Shown: positions 46,118-55,315 of the stretch, piece after piece
How the letters are laid out: each line of letters starts with the position of its first letter
Numbering within the stretch: the stretch's first letter is position 1
Source: Winogradskyella thalassocola
Lineage (GTDB): Bacteria > Bacteroidota > Bacteroidia > Flavobacteriales > Flavobacteriaceae
Direction of reading: 5' to 3'
NCBI RefSeq assembly: GCF_900099995.1
Contig: NZ_FNCZ01000003.1
Location: 413,202 to 471,346 of the forward strand
Length of the DNA stretch: 58,145 nucleotides
Position numbers and translations under genes: made by a program
Notes under the pieces: generated by a model
Told to the model about the DNA's origin: nothing
Database searches by the model: none
The model's input: the letters and a program-made list of their open reading frames with translations, nothing else

Positions 46118-46883
46118 GTTGCTTTTCACTTAAATACTTCCAATACCGTTTTGGCACATGTCTAATATGAAGTTTCATGTTTTTTCGAGAGGCAATATTG
46201 GTAGCTTTAAAATAATCTTGCCATAGTTTTTGAAATTCGAATTCTTGAGTCGCAAAAAAGGTATCGTCGGTTTTAGTAACGTTGAAATTCTCAGGAAAAT
46301 CCATATTTATAAGTTCAACTGTTTCCAAATCGTAGAATAATCCATAACCACGTTTTATATCATAAATCACCCATTTTTGATCGGCATAACGTCTCTTAAA
46401 ATGCTTTTCAATTAAAGGCAGCACATTAAAATCGGGTTCTATACTAGCGAAATAGATGTCATCTTTAGTTAACCGAAAGCGCACAAAAGCTTCCATACGA
46501 TGCTTTTCTCGTCCTACAGATTTTGCTATTTGTGCAATTTTTAAAATGGAAGGATGAGAATAATCTTTATCCACTTTCTTTTGTTGCGAAAACGCATACT
46601 GTATATAATCTAAAAGTAAGTCCTCTACTCCTATGTCTTCACTTAAAAAAGCATAATACAATTGGTAACTTCCGTGAGATGACAACTTCGATTTGATACC
46701 TTTCCACACACGATTCGCCTTAACTTCATCAGTAGGAATTGATTCATTTTCTGAAAACAAACCTTGCTGTACGGTAAACTCATTTTGAATGGTTACCGTT
46801 TTTAATTTATGTTCAAAAACATAAAAAATGGTTGATAGAAAACCATCAAAAGTGCCGTCGTATATGAGATTTTTGGCTTGCAT
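46110..46883 (-). CDS. TIGR03915/DUF4130-type DNA repair protein
   Basis: A 257-residue protein of the DUF4130 family, found next to radical-SAM repair proteins: 'LIYDGTFDGFLSTIFYVFEH', 'ANRVWKGIKSKLS', 'SHPSILKIAQIAKSVGREKHRMEAFVRFRL' and 'DPDFNVLPLIEKHFKRRYADQKWVIYDIKRGYGLFYD'-like segments mark it. The C-terminus 'DYFKATNIASRKNMKLHIRHVPKRYWKYLSE' resembles a uracil-glycosylase-associated tail. It starts at the base after the stop of the radical-SAM gene (no gap), so the two are co-translated. It is described in databases as putative DNA repair; direct activity is not proven. Confidence 0.88.
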   Translation of the reverse strand: MQAKNLIYDGTFDGFLSTIFYVFEHKLKTVTIQNEFTVQQGLFSENESIPTDEVKANRVWKGIKSKLSSHGSYQLYYAFLSEDIGVEDLLLDYIQYAFSQQKKVDKDYSHPSILKIAQIAKSVGREKHRMEAFVRFRLTKDDIYFASIEPDFNVLPLIEKHFKRRYADQKWVIYDIKRGYGLFYDLETVELINMDFPENFNVTKTDDTFFATQEFEFQKLWQDYFKATNIASRKNMKLHIRHVPKRYWKYLSEKQPN

Positions 46884-48146
46884 CTATCCGAATAAGCTTA
46901 ATTGATTACTCAACATTTTCTGATACTTACTCGTTGAATTCTGAAGGATTAAGCCTTTAATCTTTTCTGAGGTTAAATCCCGTTTTTCAAATTGATTGCT
47001 ATCACACACCATAAAGTATTGTGCTCTATTTAACGCAACTCCTATTTTTTTAAGATGTTCCCAATTCAATTTTCTAAAGCGTCTGGCATTTATAATTTTA
47101 AACACCGATTTCATTCCTAAACCAGGAATTCTGGCTAACATGCGCTGGTCAGCTGTATTTACATCAACAGGGAATTCATGAAGGTTTCGTAATGCCCAAC
47201 TCAATTTGGGATCTACATCTAAATCTAAATTTTGATGTTGTTCGTTTAAAATTTCACTGACATCAAAACCGTAAAAACGCATGAGCCAATCAGTTTGATA
47301 CAATCTATTTTCACGAAGCATAGGTACAGCACTGCCAATTTGTGGTAAACGATCATCATAGCTAATAGGTACATAACCTGAATAATACACACGTTTTAAA
47401 TTATAGCTTTTGTAAAAGTGATTTGAGGTTTGCATAATCTGAAAATCATTCTCACCACTCGCCCCAATAATCATTTGTGTACTCTGACCAGCAGGCGCAA
47501 ATTTTGGTGTGCTTTTAATGATTTTCTTTTCGGCATTATATTGAATAATTTCATTTTTCACCTTCACCATCGGCTTTATAAAATCTTCACGCTTCTTATC
47601 TGGTGCTAATTTTTTTAGTCCGGCTTCGGTCGGAATTTCAATATTCACACTTAACCGATCTGCGTAGAGTCCGGCTTCACGCATCAATTCATCAGACGCT
47701 CCAGGAATAGATTTTAGATGAATATAGCCGTTAAAGTTTTCTTCCAATCGTAATTTCTTCGCTACAGCAACCAAACGTTCCATAGTATAATCGGCACTTT
47801 TAAAAATACCAGAACTTAGAAAAAGCCCTTCAATATAATTTCTGCGGTAAAAATTAATGGTTAAATCCACCACTTCTTGCACTTTAAAAGCGGCACGTTT
47901 TACATCATTACTTTTTCTAGTGACACAATAGGCACAATCAAAAATGCAATGGTTAGTTAATAGAATTTTTAATAAAGATACACAGCGACCATCTTCGGTA
48001 TAGGAATGACAAATTCCCATGCCTGTAGCATCTCCTAATCCTTTATTGGTGTTAGCGCGTTTACTTCCGCTAGACGAACACGATACGTCATACTTTGCAG
48101 CATCTGCTAGTATTTTTAATTTTTCTTGGGTACGTTGAAAAGACAA
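46884..48146 (-). CDS. Putative DNA modification/repair radical SAM protein (TIGR03916)
   Basis: A 420-residue radical SAM enzyme with the Cys67-x3-Cys71-x2-Cys74 cluster motif (CIFDCAYC) near the N-terminus and a TIM-barrel region to about 300 ('GLFLSSGIFKSADYTMERLV', 'GYIHLKSIPGASDELM', 'APAGQSTQMIIGASGENDFQIM'). The C-terminal part has a helix-hairpin-helix DNA-binding motif (RIPGLGMKSVFKIINARR). The enzyme should cleave SAM and act on DNA; its lesion is unknown. It is followed without a gap by the DUF4130 partner. A TATTTTTG -7 box lies 38 bp upstream. Confidence 0.9.
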   Translation of the reverse strand: MSFQRTQEKLKILADAAKYDVSCSSSGSKRANTNKGLGDATGMGICHSYTEDGRCVSLLKILLTNHCIFDCAYCVTRKSNDVKRAAFKVQEVVDLTINFYRRNYIEGLFLSSGIFKSADYTMERLVAVAKKLRLEENFNGYIHLKSIPGASDELMREAGLYADRLSVNIEIPTEAGLKKLAPDKKREDFIKPMVKVKNEIIQYNAEKKIIKSTPKFAPAGQSTQMIIGASGENDFQIMQTSNHFYKSYNLKRVYYSGYVPISYDDRLPQIGSAVPMLRENRLYQTDWLMRFYGFDVSEILNEQHQNLDLDVDPKLSWALRNLHEFPVDVNTADQRMLARIPGLGMKSVFKIINARRFRKLNWEHLKKIGVALNRAQYFMVCDSNQFEKRDLTSEKIKGLILQNSTSKYQKMLSNQLSLFG

Positions 48147-48184
48147 ATATTTTCCTCCTAAATCTTAAGTTAAAATCTTAACCA

Positions 48185-48192
48185 CAAAAATA
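48185..48192 (-). promoter_or_regulatory. Bacteroidota -7 box (TATTTTTG) for the radical-SAM repair operon
   Basis: Minus-strand match to TAnnTTTG, 38 bp before the start codon at 48146. Confidence 0.4.
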
Positions 48193-48342
48193 CTACATAT
48201 AGTAGCTTGTGATTGCTTCCATTTGTAGTAACCCAAAAACTAATGCTTATTTCAAAATGTTAATTATTAGGAATTCAAATGGGTTAATATTTTGATGATA
48301 TCATTTAAACAGCGTCGGATTTAAGCCTTAATTTTCTAGCAT

Positions 48343-48951
48343 ATGAAACATTTCATAATCATCATTATTTTAAGCCTAAACAACACTATGAGTGCACAGC
48401 ACAAGATACCAGCCGATATAAAAATAAATGTAACTAAAGCTTTAGCGTATTATCCGCAGTTGAAGGACACCAAAATAGAATTTCGGTTTAAGAAAAATAT
48501 TAAGAAATCGACCATGCAAGCTAGACCTACATTTGGAAGTTTCTTTAAAAGCAGGAAAAATCGAAATTATGTGATTCTGATTAGTGAAAAATTTAAAATT
48601 GCGGATAAGGAATTTTTAACGCGACATATTCCAGATGCTATTTTTATCGGCTGGATTGGTCATGAATTAGGTCATATTATGGATTATCAAAATCGAAGCA
48701 AGCTCAATCTCATTTGGTTTGGACTAAAATATTTGTTTTCACAGAATCATATTGTTGAAGCCGAGCGTGCCGCAGATTCATTTGCTGTTGCACATGGTAT
48801 GGAAGATTACATTTTAAAAACCAAAGATTTTATTTTGAATAATGCGGATATCACCCAATCGTATAAAGATCGGATTAAGAAGTATTATTTATCACCTGAA
48901 GAGATTATGGAATTGGTAGAGCATAGAGATGCAGAAAAAGACATTGATTAA
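48343..48951 (+). CDS. Small secreted zinc metallopeptidase-like protein (HExxH)
   Basis: A 202-residue protein with a short signal-like N-terminus (MKHFIIIIILSLNNTMSAQ). It contains the gluzincin motif HELGH (107-111) and a downstream 'VEAERAADSFAVAHGM' whose Glu139/Glu141 and Asp145 fit the third zinc ligand of M48/M78-like peptidases. The first half has a beta-rich lead (KIEFRFKKNI, NYVILISEKF). It is shorter than most M48 enzymes, like a minigluzincin. The substrate is unknown. Monocistronic, with a terminator at its 3' end. Confidence 0.78.
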   Translation: MKHFIIIIILSLNNTMSAQHKIPADIKINVTKALAYYPQLKDTKIEFRFKKNIKKSTMQARPTFGSFFKSRKNRNYVILISEKFKIADKEFLTRHIPDAIFIGWIGHELGHIMDYQNRSKLNLIWFGLKYLFSQNHIVEAERAADSFAVAHGMEDYILKTKDFILNNADITQSYKDRIKKYYLSPEEIMELVEHRDAEKDID

Positions 48952-48984
48952 TAATTAATCACAGCAATTTAAAATGGTAAATAC

Positions 48985-49016
48985 AAAAAAGCTATTATTA
49001 AAATAATAGCTTTTTT
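48985..49016. terminator. Bidirectional terminator between the peptidase and GH3 genes
   Basis: AAAAAAGCTATTAT and ATAATAGCTTTTTT pair around a 4-nt loop. It lies between two convergent genes and has an A-run and a T-run, so it can act on both strands. Confidence 0.85.
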
Positions 49017-49041
49017 GTATGTTTAATTCAGTTGAAATCTT

Positions 49042-50568
49042 CTAAGACTCTTTAATAAACGCTTCCCAGTCTTTAAACTTTTCTTCTCCCATAACACGTT
49101 CCATTTTTACTTGGCCACCTTTCTTTTTGTTTCTTTCGTTCCAGTCATAAAAACGATTTGGTGAAATCACTTTTACTTTCACACCTTTTAGAGCTTTACT
49201 TCTAGCCACTTTATAATTCTTATTGGCAGATTTTAAGCTTTTGTCTAAAGCCTCTGCAATGGTGGAATTATTAACACTTTCTAAGTCCGAACCTAAATAC
49301 CAATAGTGATAGAACTCATCATCGTCTCCACGTTTAGCGCAGATGGTGTATTCAGGAATTGTAGTATCGAATTGCTCCTCTAATTCGCGCATGGCTGCAT
49401 CCATTTTATTAACGGATAATTGCGAACCTACAGTGTTTAAAAAGAATTTTGTACGTCCTGTAATTTTAATTTCGGCGCGTTCAATATTGGTAAATTCAAT
49501 GGTATCACCAATAAGGTATCTCCACGCTCCACTAACGGTACTTATAATTAATACGTAATCTTGATTTAGTTCTACTTGATCTAAAGTTAAAGCTGGTGCT
49601 TCATCTGTTAACGAACCATCTTCGTTGATATATTCGGGTTTAAATGGCACAAATTCAAAATAAATGCCATTATCGGTATTCAATTGCATAGCATCGGTTT
49701 CTGGTCGTACTTGGGTTGCGATGTACCCTTCGGACGCTAAATAGGTATCGATAACTGTGATTGGTTTTCCTAATAAGGCATTAAAACTTTTCTTATACGG
49801 ACCAAAAGCAACTCCTCCAGAGGTATAGACTTGTAGGTTGGGCCAAATTTCATGAATATTATTAAGATTGTGATAATCTATCACTTTTTGAAGCATCAAT
49901 TCTATCCACGATGGAATACCACTTAACGCACCGATATCCCAATCTTTAGCACGTTCTGCAATACGCTGCACGCGTTCGTCCCAATCTTCAATTTGCGATA
50001 TTTCTACACCTGGTTTGTAATAACCTCTAAACCACGACGGAATATTACTCGCACTAATACCACTAATTTCGCCTTCGAGGTGATCGTTATTTTCCTCCAA
50101 ATCAGTAGAACTCCCGAGCATCATAATTTCCTTTTCGAAAAAATCTGCAGGTAAATCAAAATTCTTTAAGGCAAACACCTGTTTAATTCCTGCATTTCTT
50201 ATGGCATCAATCATGGCATCTGTTACCGGAATGCGTTTACTTGTTTTTCCTGTGGTACCAGAACTCAATGCAAAATAAGATGGCTTCCCTGGCCATGTGA
50301 CGTTACTTTCGCCTTCGTGATACTTGTGCCACCATCTTTCGTTTATTTTTTTGTAATCAAAATATGGCACATGCTTCGCAAAGCTTTGTTGTAAATTAGA
50401 AGTTTCAAGAATACTTTCAAAATCGTAGAACTTTCCGAATTGGGTAGCTTTCGCTGTTTCAAGTAATTCTTTAAGCACTTGTTCTTGAGCTTCTTCATGA
50501 ATCACTTCAGACGTAAACGTATTCTTCAGTTCAATCACTCCTTTTATAATGTTTCCTAGTATGGCCAT
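49042..50568 (-). CDS. GH3 auxin-responsive-promoter-family protein (acyl-adenylate/amide synthetase-like)
   Basis: A 508-residue member of the GH3 family (ANL-like adenylating enzymes), which in plants joins amino acids to acyl acids. Key segments are 'WPGKPSYFALSSGTTGKTSKRIPVT' (phosphate loop, about 92-116), 'VIDTYLASEGYIATQ', 'VLIISTVSGAWRYLIGDTIEFTN' and 'KITGRTKFFLNTVGSQLSVNKMDAAM'. The bacterial reaction is unknown. The copper-binding four-helix gene is 28 bp upstream in the same direction, so the two are probably co-transcribed, though a shared role is not evident. Confidence 0.88.
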   Translation of the reverse strand: MAILGNIIKGVIELKNTFTSEVIHEEAQEQVLKELLETAKATQFGKFYDFESILETSNLQQSFAKHVPYFDYKKINERWWHKYHEGESNVTWPGKPSYFALSSGTTGKTSKRIPVTDAMIDAIRNAGIKQVFALKNFDLPADFFEKEIMMLGSSTDLEENNDHLEGEISGISASNIPSWFRGYYKPGVEISQIEDWDERVQRIAERAKDWDIGALSGIPSWIELMLQKVIDYHNLNNIHEIWPNLQVYTSGGVAFGPYKKSFNALLGKPITVIDTYLASEGYIATQVRPETDAMQLNTDNGIYFEFVPFKPEYINEDGSLTDEAPALTLDQVELNQDYVLIISTVSGAWRYLIGDTIEFTNIERAEIKITGRTKFFLNTVGSQLSVNKMDAAMRELEEQFDTTIPEYTICAKRGDDDEFYHYWYLGSDLESVNNSTIAEALDKSLKSANKNYKVARSKALKGVKVKVISPNRFYDWNERNKKKGGQVKMERVMGEEKFKDWEAFIKES

Positions 50569-50596
50569 TTTTTAATTTCAATTTTTGATTCTATAA

Positions 50597-50914
50597 TTAT
50601 CCTGCAATTTTTCTACAAGCTTCAGCACATGCTCTACACGATTTAGCACATTCTATGCAGTGTTCGTGTTTGTGTTCTTCGCAATGATCTGCACAGTACT
50701 CACAAATTTCGGCACATAACAAGGCGTATTGTTTAACATATGCACTATCTGAGGTCATCATTTTAAGTAAAGCATCACAGGCATCTGCACATTGTATGCA
50801 ACACTTTGGGCAATCGTTCATACTTTCTTTTCCTGCCATTTCGGTTAGGCATATTCTACAATCCACTATACATTTCTGACAGGCTTCAATCGCATTTCTA
50901 TAAGTCGCTTTCAT
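50597..50914 (-). CDS. Cysteine-rich four-helix-bundle copper-binding protein (Csp-like)
   Basis: A 105-residue protein with 18 Cys residues, mostly as Cx2-3C pairs along helices (ACQKC.VDCRIC, DCPKCC.QCADAC, CAEICEYCADHC, CIECAKSCRACAEAC). This is the pattern of Csp/DUF326 proteins that store many Cu(I) ions in the bundle core. It has no signal peptide, so it is like cytosolic Csp3. It is the first gene of a pair with GH3. Copper storage is inferred from the family. Confidence 0.92.
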   Translation of the reverse strand: MKATYRNAIEACQKCIVDCRICLTEMAGKESMNDCPKCCIQCADACDALLKMMTSDSAYVKQYALLCAEICEYCADHCEEHKHEHCIECAKSCRACAEACRKIAG

Positions 50915-51101
50915 AATTATTGTATTTAGAATTAATTTCCACTAATATCCAATATTGCATCTAAAACGATTATTGCGATTCGGAAAAGAATTAACCCATT
51001 TAGTGAAAATGCAATTAGTGTAATCTAATAATTGTTTGAGTTAAAAGATCTTTATAATTTATAGCATATTGAGGCTAATAAAATTCTAAAATATTAAGGA
51101 C

Positions 51102-51611
51102 ATGAATGACTGGTTTAAATTTTCTTCAAACGGACTTTTTGCGATAGTATTAACCGCTATTGGTATTTACATCGCTTTAGTGATTTTAACACGGATTAGT
51201 GGCAAACGCAGTTTTTCTAAAATGTCTAGTTTCGATTTTGCCATGACGGTTTCTATTGGTTCCATATTGGCAACGGTTATTGTTTCTAAATCGGTTTCGC
51301 TTCAATATGGTATTATTGGTTTAGTGCTTATTTATAGTTTACAAATGATCGTTGCTGCTGCAAGACATTATAAACCCATCAGAAATTTAGTCGACAATAA
51401 ACCGACCTTATTGATGAAAAACGGTCAACTACTTAAAGATAATTTAACGAAATGTAAAGTGACTGAATCTGATGTAAAGGCCAAATTACGTGAAGCGAAT
51501 GTAATTCAACTATCAGAAGTTAAGGCTGTTGTTTTTGAATCTACTGGTGATATTTCGGTGTTACACGGTACTGATGACAAAGCCATTGACGATTGGATTA
51601 TGGATTTTTAG
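51102..51611 (+). CDS. YetF/DUF421 membrane protein
   Basis: A 169-residue protein with three N-terminal transmembrane helices (FAIVLTAIGIYIALVILTRI; FDFAMTVSIGSILATVIV; YGIIGLVLIYSLQMIVAAA) and a C-terminal soluble domain 'PTLLMKNGQLLKDNLTKCKVTESDVKAKLREANVIQLSEVKAVVFESTGDISV', the signature of YetF/DUF421. In Bacillus such proteins form spore or cell-envelope subunits; the molecular role here is unknown. The gene stands alone, 135 bp before gcvT. Confidence 0.9.
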   Translation: MNDWFKFSSNGLFAIVLTAIGIYIALVILTRISGKRSFSKMSSFDFAMTVSIGSILATVIVSKSVSLQYGIIGLVLIYSLQMIVAAARHYKPIRNLVDNKPTLLMKNGQLLKDNLTKCKVTESDVKAKLREANVIQLSEVKAVVFESTGDISVLHGTDDKAIDDWIMDF

Positions 51612-51712
51612 AATTTACAATATAATTACAGACTTAAAACTTGAGACTGATTTCTTTGAAAAATCCTCAATTTCCTTAGCATCAAATTATGAAATTCTTC
51701 GTAAAATTTATG

Positions 51713-51720
51713 TAGTTTTG
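51713..51720 (+). promoter_or_regulatory. Bacteroidota -7 box (TAGTTTTG) for gcvT
   Basis: Matches TAnnTTTG, 27 bp before the gcvT ATG. No glycine-riboswitch-like structure is visible in the short leader. Confidence 0.45.
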
Positions 51721-51746
51721 CACATCTAAAATTAAAACAATTCACA

Positions 51747-52829
51747 ATGAAAGATACTGCTTTATCCTCTACTCACGAAGCACTTGGTGCTAAAATGGTT
51801 CCTTTTGCTGGCTATAACATGCCGGTTCAATACGAAGGTGTAAACATAGAACACGAAACAGTTAGGACTTCGGTTGGAGTTTTTGATGTCTCTCATATGG
51901 GTGAATTTTTAATTGAAGGTCCACATGCTTTAGAATTGATTCAAAAAGTATCGAGTAACGATGCTTCTAAATTAGAAATTGGAAAAGCACAATACAGCTG
52001 TTTACCAAATGATGATGGTGGTGTTGTAGATGATTTAATCATATACAAATTAAAAGAAGAAACGTATTTATTAGTCGTTAATGCGAGTAATATTGAAAAA
52101 GATTGGAACTGGATATCGTCTAAAAATGATGTAGGTGCTGAGATGCGCGATTTAAGCGAAGATTATTCGTTATTAGCGATTCAAGGTCCAAAGGCTGTTG
52201 AAGCGATGCAGTCTATAACGAGTCATGATTTATCTGCCATAAAATTCTACAATTTTGTAGTTGGTGATTTTGCAGGTGTTGAAAATGTGATCATTTCGGC
52301 TACAGGTTATACTGGTAGTGGCGGATTTGAGATTTACTGTAAAAACACCGAAGTGAAACAAGTTTGGGACAAAGTTTTTGAAGCTGGAGCTGATTTCGGC
52401 ATTAAACCCATAGGTTTAGCAGCAAGAGATACGTTGCGTTTGGAAATGGGTTACTGTTTATATGGTAATGATATTGATGATACCACATCGCCAATTGAAG
52501 CTGGTTTAGGTTGGGTTTGTAAATTCAACAAAGACTTTACTAATAGCGAAGCTTTAAAAGCCGAAAAAGAACACACTCCAGAACGTAAATTAGTCGCTTT
52601 TAAACTCGATGAACGTGGTATTCCGCGTCATGGTTACGATATTGTAGATAGCAGCGGAAAAACGATTGGTGTTGTTACTTCTGGTACTATGAGTCCTAGT
52701 TTAGGCATTGGTATTGGTATGGGTTATGTACCTACAGTATTTTCTAAAGTGGATAGTAAAATATTTATTCAGGTGCGTAAAAAAGCCATTCCTGCAACGG
52801 TTGTGAAACCGCCATTTTATAAAGGGTAA
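51747..52829 (+). CDS. gcvT: Glycine cleavage system aminomethyltransferase (T protein)
   Basis: A 360-residue folate-dependent enzyme that takes the aminomethyl group from the H protein, releasing ammonia and giving methylene-tetrahydrofolate. Motifs are '[15 protein letters not shown]', '[17 protein letters not shown]', '[12 protein letters not shown]', '[11 protein letters not shown]', '[22 protein letters not shown]' and '[20 protein letters not shown]'. Full length. The P and H genes are not in the window. An RmlD-like reductase gene follows after 21 bp and may be co-transcribed. Confidence 0.97.
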   Translation: MKDTALSSTHEALGAKMVPFAGYNMPVQYEGVNIEHETVRTSVGVFDVSHMGEFLIEGPHALELIQKVSSNDASKLEIGKAQYSCLPNDDGGVVDDLIIYKLKEETYLLVVNASNIEKDWNWISSKNDVGAEMRDLSEDYSLLAIQGPKAVEAMQSITSHDLSAIKFYNFVVGDFAGVENVIISATGYTGSGGFEIYCKNTEVKQVWDKVFEAGADFGIKPIGLAARDTLRLEMGYCLYGNDIDDTTSPIEAGLGWVCKFNKDFTNSEALKAEKEHTPERKLVAFKLDERGIPRHGYDIVDSSGKTIGVVTSGTMSPSLGIGIGMGYVPTVFSKVDSKIFIQVRKKAIPATVVKPPFYKG

Positions 52830-52850
52830 TTTTTGAATGTAGTTTGATGA

Positions 52851-53690
52851 ATGAAGAAAAAACAGACTGAAAATCAAAAACATCGCATACTTATACTTGG
52901 TGCCAGTGGTTATATTGGTAATGCTATTTATAAAGAATTAGGACCTTATTTTAGAACGTTTGGAACGTATAGAACTCCGAAAAAAGAATACGAACTCAAT
53001 CAGCAATTCTTTCAATATAATGTTGAAGAAGATGATGTTTATGAGATCCTAGAGGCTTGTAAACCGTCTATTATTATCTCTGCATTACGAGGTGATTTTA
53101 ACGCGCAGTTTATTGCACACCAGCATATCATCGAATATGTTGTAGCAACTAATTGTAAAATACTCTTTCTGTCTTCGGCTAATGTGTTCGATGCTTATAG
53201 TAAATTTCCAAGTTACGAGTTAGATAAAACCCTAAGTCATAGTGTGTATGGCCATTTTAAAATAAAAATTGAAAATTCACTTTTACGCTTATCTAAAAAA
53301 CAAGTTGCTATTATAAGACTTCCAATGGTTTTTGGTGCAAATTCGCCAAGAATTTTAGAAATGAAAGACGCAATTTCTGAAACGAATGCCGTTGAAGTTT
53401 TTCCGAATTTAATAATGAATGTGATGCTCGATAAAAAGCTAACACAACAAATTCATTATATTATTAATCGAAATAAGTACGGTGTTTTTCACTTAGGAAG
53501 TACAGATTTAGTGCATCATGATGAATTTACACAAGAAGTACTAACACATATTACAAGAAAGAGAGTAGTCATAAAACAAGTTTATACTACAAATGAAGAT
53601 CGGTATTTAGCTGTGCTTCCGAAGTTTAATAAACTACCAAAACACCTTCAAATTACGAGTCAGGAAATTTTAGAAGAACTTGGGAAGTGA
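52851..53690 (+). CDS. NAD(P)-dependent reductase, RmlD/extended SDR family
   Basis: A 279-residue Rossmann-fold enzyme with the glycine motif GASGYIG (17-23) and the catalytic pair Tyr133/Lys137 in YGHFK. 'FLSSANVFDAYSKFPSYE' and 'IIRLPMVFGANSPR' are typical of the RmlD (dTDP-4-dehydrorhamnose reductase)-like branch. No other dTDP-sugar gene is near, so the rhamnose role is not assured and the substrate is open. The start at 52851 is 21 bp after gcvT. A CTGAACA-type repeat follows directly after the stop. Confidence 0.85.
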   Translation: MKKKQTENQKHRILILGASGYIGNAIYKELGPYFRTFGTYRTPKKEYELNQQFFQYNVEEDDVYEILEACKPSIIISALRGDFNAQFIAHQHIIEYVVATNCKILFLSSANVFDAYSKFPSYELDKTLSHSVYGHFKIKIENSLLRLSKKQVAIIRLPMVFGANSPRILEMKDAISETNAVEVFPNLIMNVMLDKKLTQQIHYIINRNKYGVFHLGSTDLVHHDEFTQEVLTHITRKRVVIKQVYTTNEDRYLAVLPKFNKLPKHLQITSQEILEELGK

Positions 53691-53691
53691 T

Positions 53692-53712
53692 TGTTCAGTG
53701 TTCAGTGTTCAG
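53692..53712 (-). repeat. CTGAACA heptamer repeat, locus 2 (three tandem copies)
   Basis: Three perfect tandem copies of TGTTCAG on the plus strand, i.e. CTGAACA on the minus strand. The array begins 1-2 bp after the reductase stop. The heptamer is the one found before the SUI1 gene at 24802-24836, in opposite orientation. Confidence 0.75.
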
Positions 53713-53793
53713 TGTGTAAATTAAATAATCTAACTAAATTTACCTTAAACGGATAATAATTTTTATCAATTTTAAACCAATTAAAATCACATT

Positions 53794-54081
53794 ATGAAAT
53801 TAGATGACGCTACTATAGAACGGAAATTGTTACAGTTTCCAGATTGGGATTATTACGAAAATGCCATTCATTCTGAATTTGAATTCGACAATTTTAAAGA
53901 TTGTTTTAGTGCCATGAGCAGAATTGCTTTTGAGTGCGAAGCGCAAAACCATCACCCCAATTGGTGTAATGTTTACAATGTACTAAAAATAACATTGTCT
54001 ACGCATGATGCGGATGGCGTAACGCTTAAAGATTTTAAATTAGCAGAAGCCATTGAGGCTATTGTGGAAGTTGAGGAATAG
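53794..54081 (+). CDS. Pterin-4a-carbinolamine dehydratase
   Basis: A 95-residue PCD/PhhB-type enzyme that dehydrates 4a-hydroxytetrahydrobiopterin, recycling pterin for aromatic amino acid hydroxylases, or in some bacteria assists molybdopterin handling. Conserved are 'FPDWDYYENAIHSEFEF', 'AQNHHPNWCNVYNVLKITLSTHDADGVTLKD' with the catalytic His53, His54 and His71. Intact and full length. It lies between the reductase and a 312-bp gap before yebC; no phenylalanine hydroxylase is in the window. Confidence 0.93.
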   Translation: MKLDDATIERKLLQFPDWDYYENAIHSEFEFDNFKDCFSAMSRIAFECEAQNHHPNWCNVYNVLKITLSTHDADGVTLKDFKLAEAIEAIVEVEE

Positions 54082-54393
54082 TTGATGGTTAATAGTTAAA
54101 TTTTAAAATATCGGAGTGGTTAAACAACTATAATCTAACTTTATTATATAACGTGAAGTTTTTATAGACATCCTTATAAATGGACGTCAGAGCTTTTGTT
54201 TTAGACGGTTTTGATGACGAATTTTATATTTTTTTACATTTAGCTTCATTCCTATTCAAACAATTTCAATATTTTCTTAGATTTGCTATGGTAAAAATGT
54301 CACTTCATATAATTTCAGTGTTATTATATACCTTACATTAAAATAGAATCGTTAACAGATTCCTGATTTACAGGAACTAAAAATACATTTAAG
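54082..54393. other. Gene-free AT-rich gap before yebC
   Basis: The only reading frame of any size is 54180-54341 (53 codons, Phe-rich, no start signal, no family), which I judge non-coding. No terminator hairpin, promoter box or repeat stood out in this 312-bp stretch. A promoter for yebC must lie here or the gene is read from PCD. Confidence 0.4.
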
Positions 54394-55140
54394 ATGGGAA
54401 GAGCTTTCGAATTTAGAAAAGCAAGGAAAATGAAACGTTGGTCTGCCATGAGCAAAGCCTTTACACGTATAGGTAAAGATATTGTAATGGCCGTAAAGGA
54501 AGGTGGTCCTGATCCTGATAGTAACTCGCGTCTAAGAGCTGTAATACAGAATGCTAAGTCTGTAAATATGCCGAAGGATAATGTAGAACGTGCTATCAAA
54601 AAAGCGAGTGACAAAACGCAAGGTGATTATAAGGAAGTTTTGTTTGAAGGTTATGCACAACACGGCATTGCTGTACTTATTGAAACTGCAACCGATAATA
54701 ATACACGTACGGTAGCAAATGTACGGTCTTGTTTTAATAAAACAGATGGTAGTTTAGGCACTTCTGGTTCTGTCGTTTTTATGTTTGATCATACTTGTAA
54801 TTTTAAAATTAAAGGAGATAATTTAGACTTAGAAGAGTTAGAATTAGAGTTGATTGACTCTGGTGTTGACGAAATTTTTGAAGACACAGACGAAGACGAA
54901 AACGGAGTTGAACATACTAGTGTTATGGTCTATGCACCCTTTGAAAGCTTTGGTAAAATTCAGGCTTACTTAGAAGAAAATAATATAGAAATTATTTCTT
55001 CAGGATTTGAACGCATTCCTCAAGTGACAAAAAAGTTAACACCAGAACAAGTAGAAGATGTTGAGAAGCTTTTAGAGAAATTAGAGGAAGATGATGATGT
55101 ACAAAACGTTTATCATACTATGGATGAAAGTGCTGAGTAA
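54394..55140 (+). CDS. yebC: YebC/PmpR family protein (translation or transcription regulator)
   Basis: A 248-residue member of the YebC family, thought to act on transcription (PmpR) or, per recent work in other bacteria, to ease ribosome stalling. Motifs: 'MGRAFEFRKARKMKRWSAMSKAFTRIGKDIVMAVKEGGPDPDSN', 'LRAVIQNAKSVNMPKDNVERAIKKA', 'YEGYAQHGIAVLIE'-like 'FEGYAQHGIAVLIETATDNNTRT' and 'SLGTSGSVVFMFDH'. The C-terminal acidic segment 'LLEKLEEDDDVQNVYHTM' is standard. Full length. It lies directly before the mobile region and is probably the last core gene on this side. Confidence 0.95.
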   Translation: MGRAFEFRKARKMKRWSAMSKAFTRIGKDIVMAVKEGGPDPDSNSRLRAVIQNAKSVNMPKDNVERAIKKASDKTQGDYKEVLFEGYAQHGIAVLIETATDNNTRTVANVRSCFNKTDGSLGTSGSVVFMFDHTCNFKIKGDNLDLEELELELIDSGVDEIFEDTDEDENGVEHTSVMVYAPFESFGKIQAYLEENNIEIISSGFERIPQVTKKLTPEQVEDVEKLLEKLEEDDDVQNVYHTMDESAE

Positions 55141-55250
55141 TTTGAAGTGTATTTTGTCTCTGTAAGTGACAACCATTTTGCTACAATTAATAGCATTTTT
55201 TGAGATATTCATATTTTTAGTTTAACTTAATTGCTTAATAATGAGTACTA

Positions 55251-55293
55251 AAACAAACAATCTTTTTTGTTTATAAGGGTTGTTTGTTTTTTA
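55251..55293 (+). terminator. Hairpin with T-tract between yebC and the recombinase
   Basis: AAACAAACAA (55251-55260) pairs with TTGTTTGTTT (55280-55289) around a loop of about 19 nt and is followed by T residues. It is AU-rich, so a weak terminator. It separates the core gene yebC from the recombinase. Confidence 0.6.
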
Positions 55294-55315
55294 GCACTAG
55301 ATATAGCAATTAACT

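Noticed and set aside
54180..54341. 53-codon plus-strand frame between the PCD and yebC genes
   Set aside because: Phe-rich product of AT-rich DNA, no ribosome-binding or promoter support, no recognised family.
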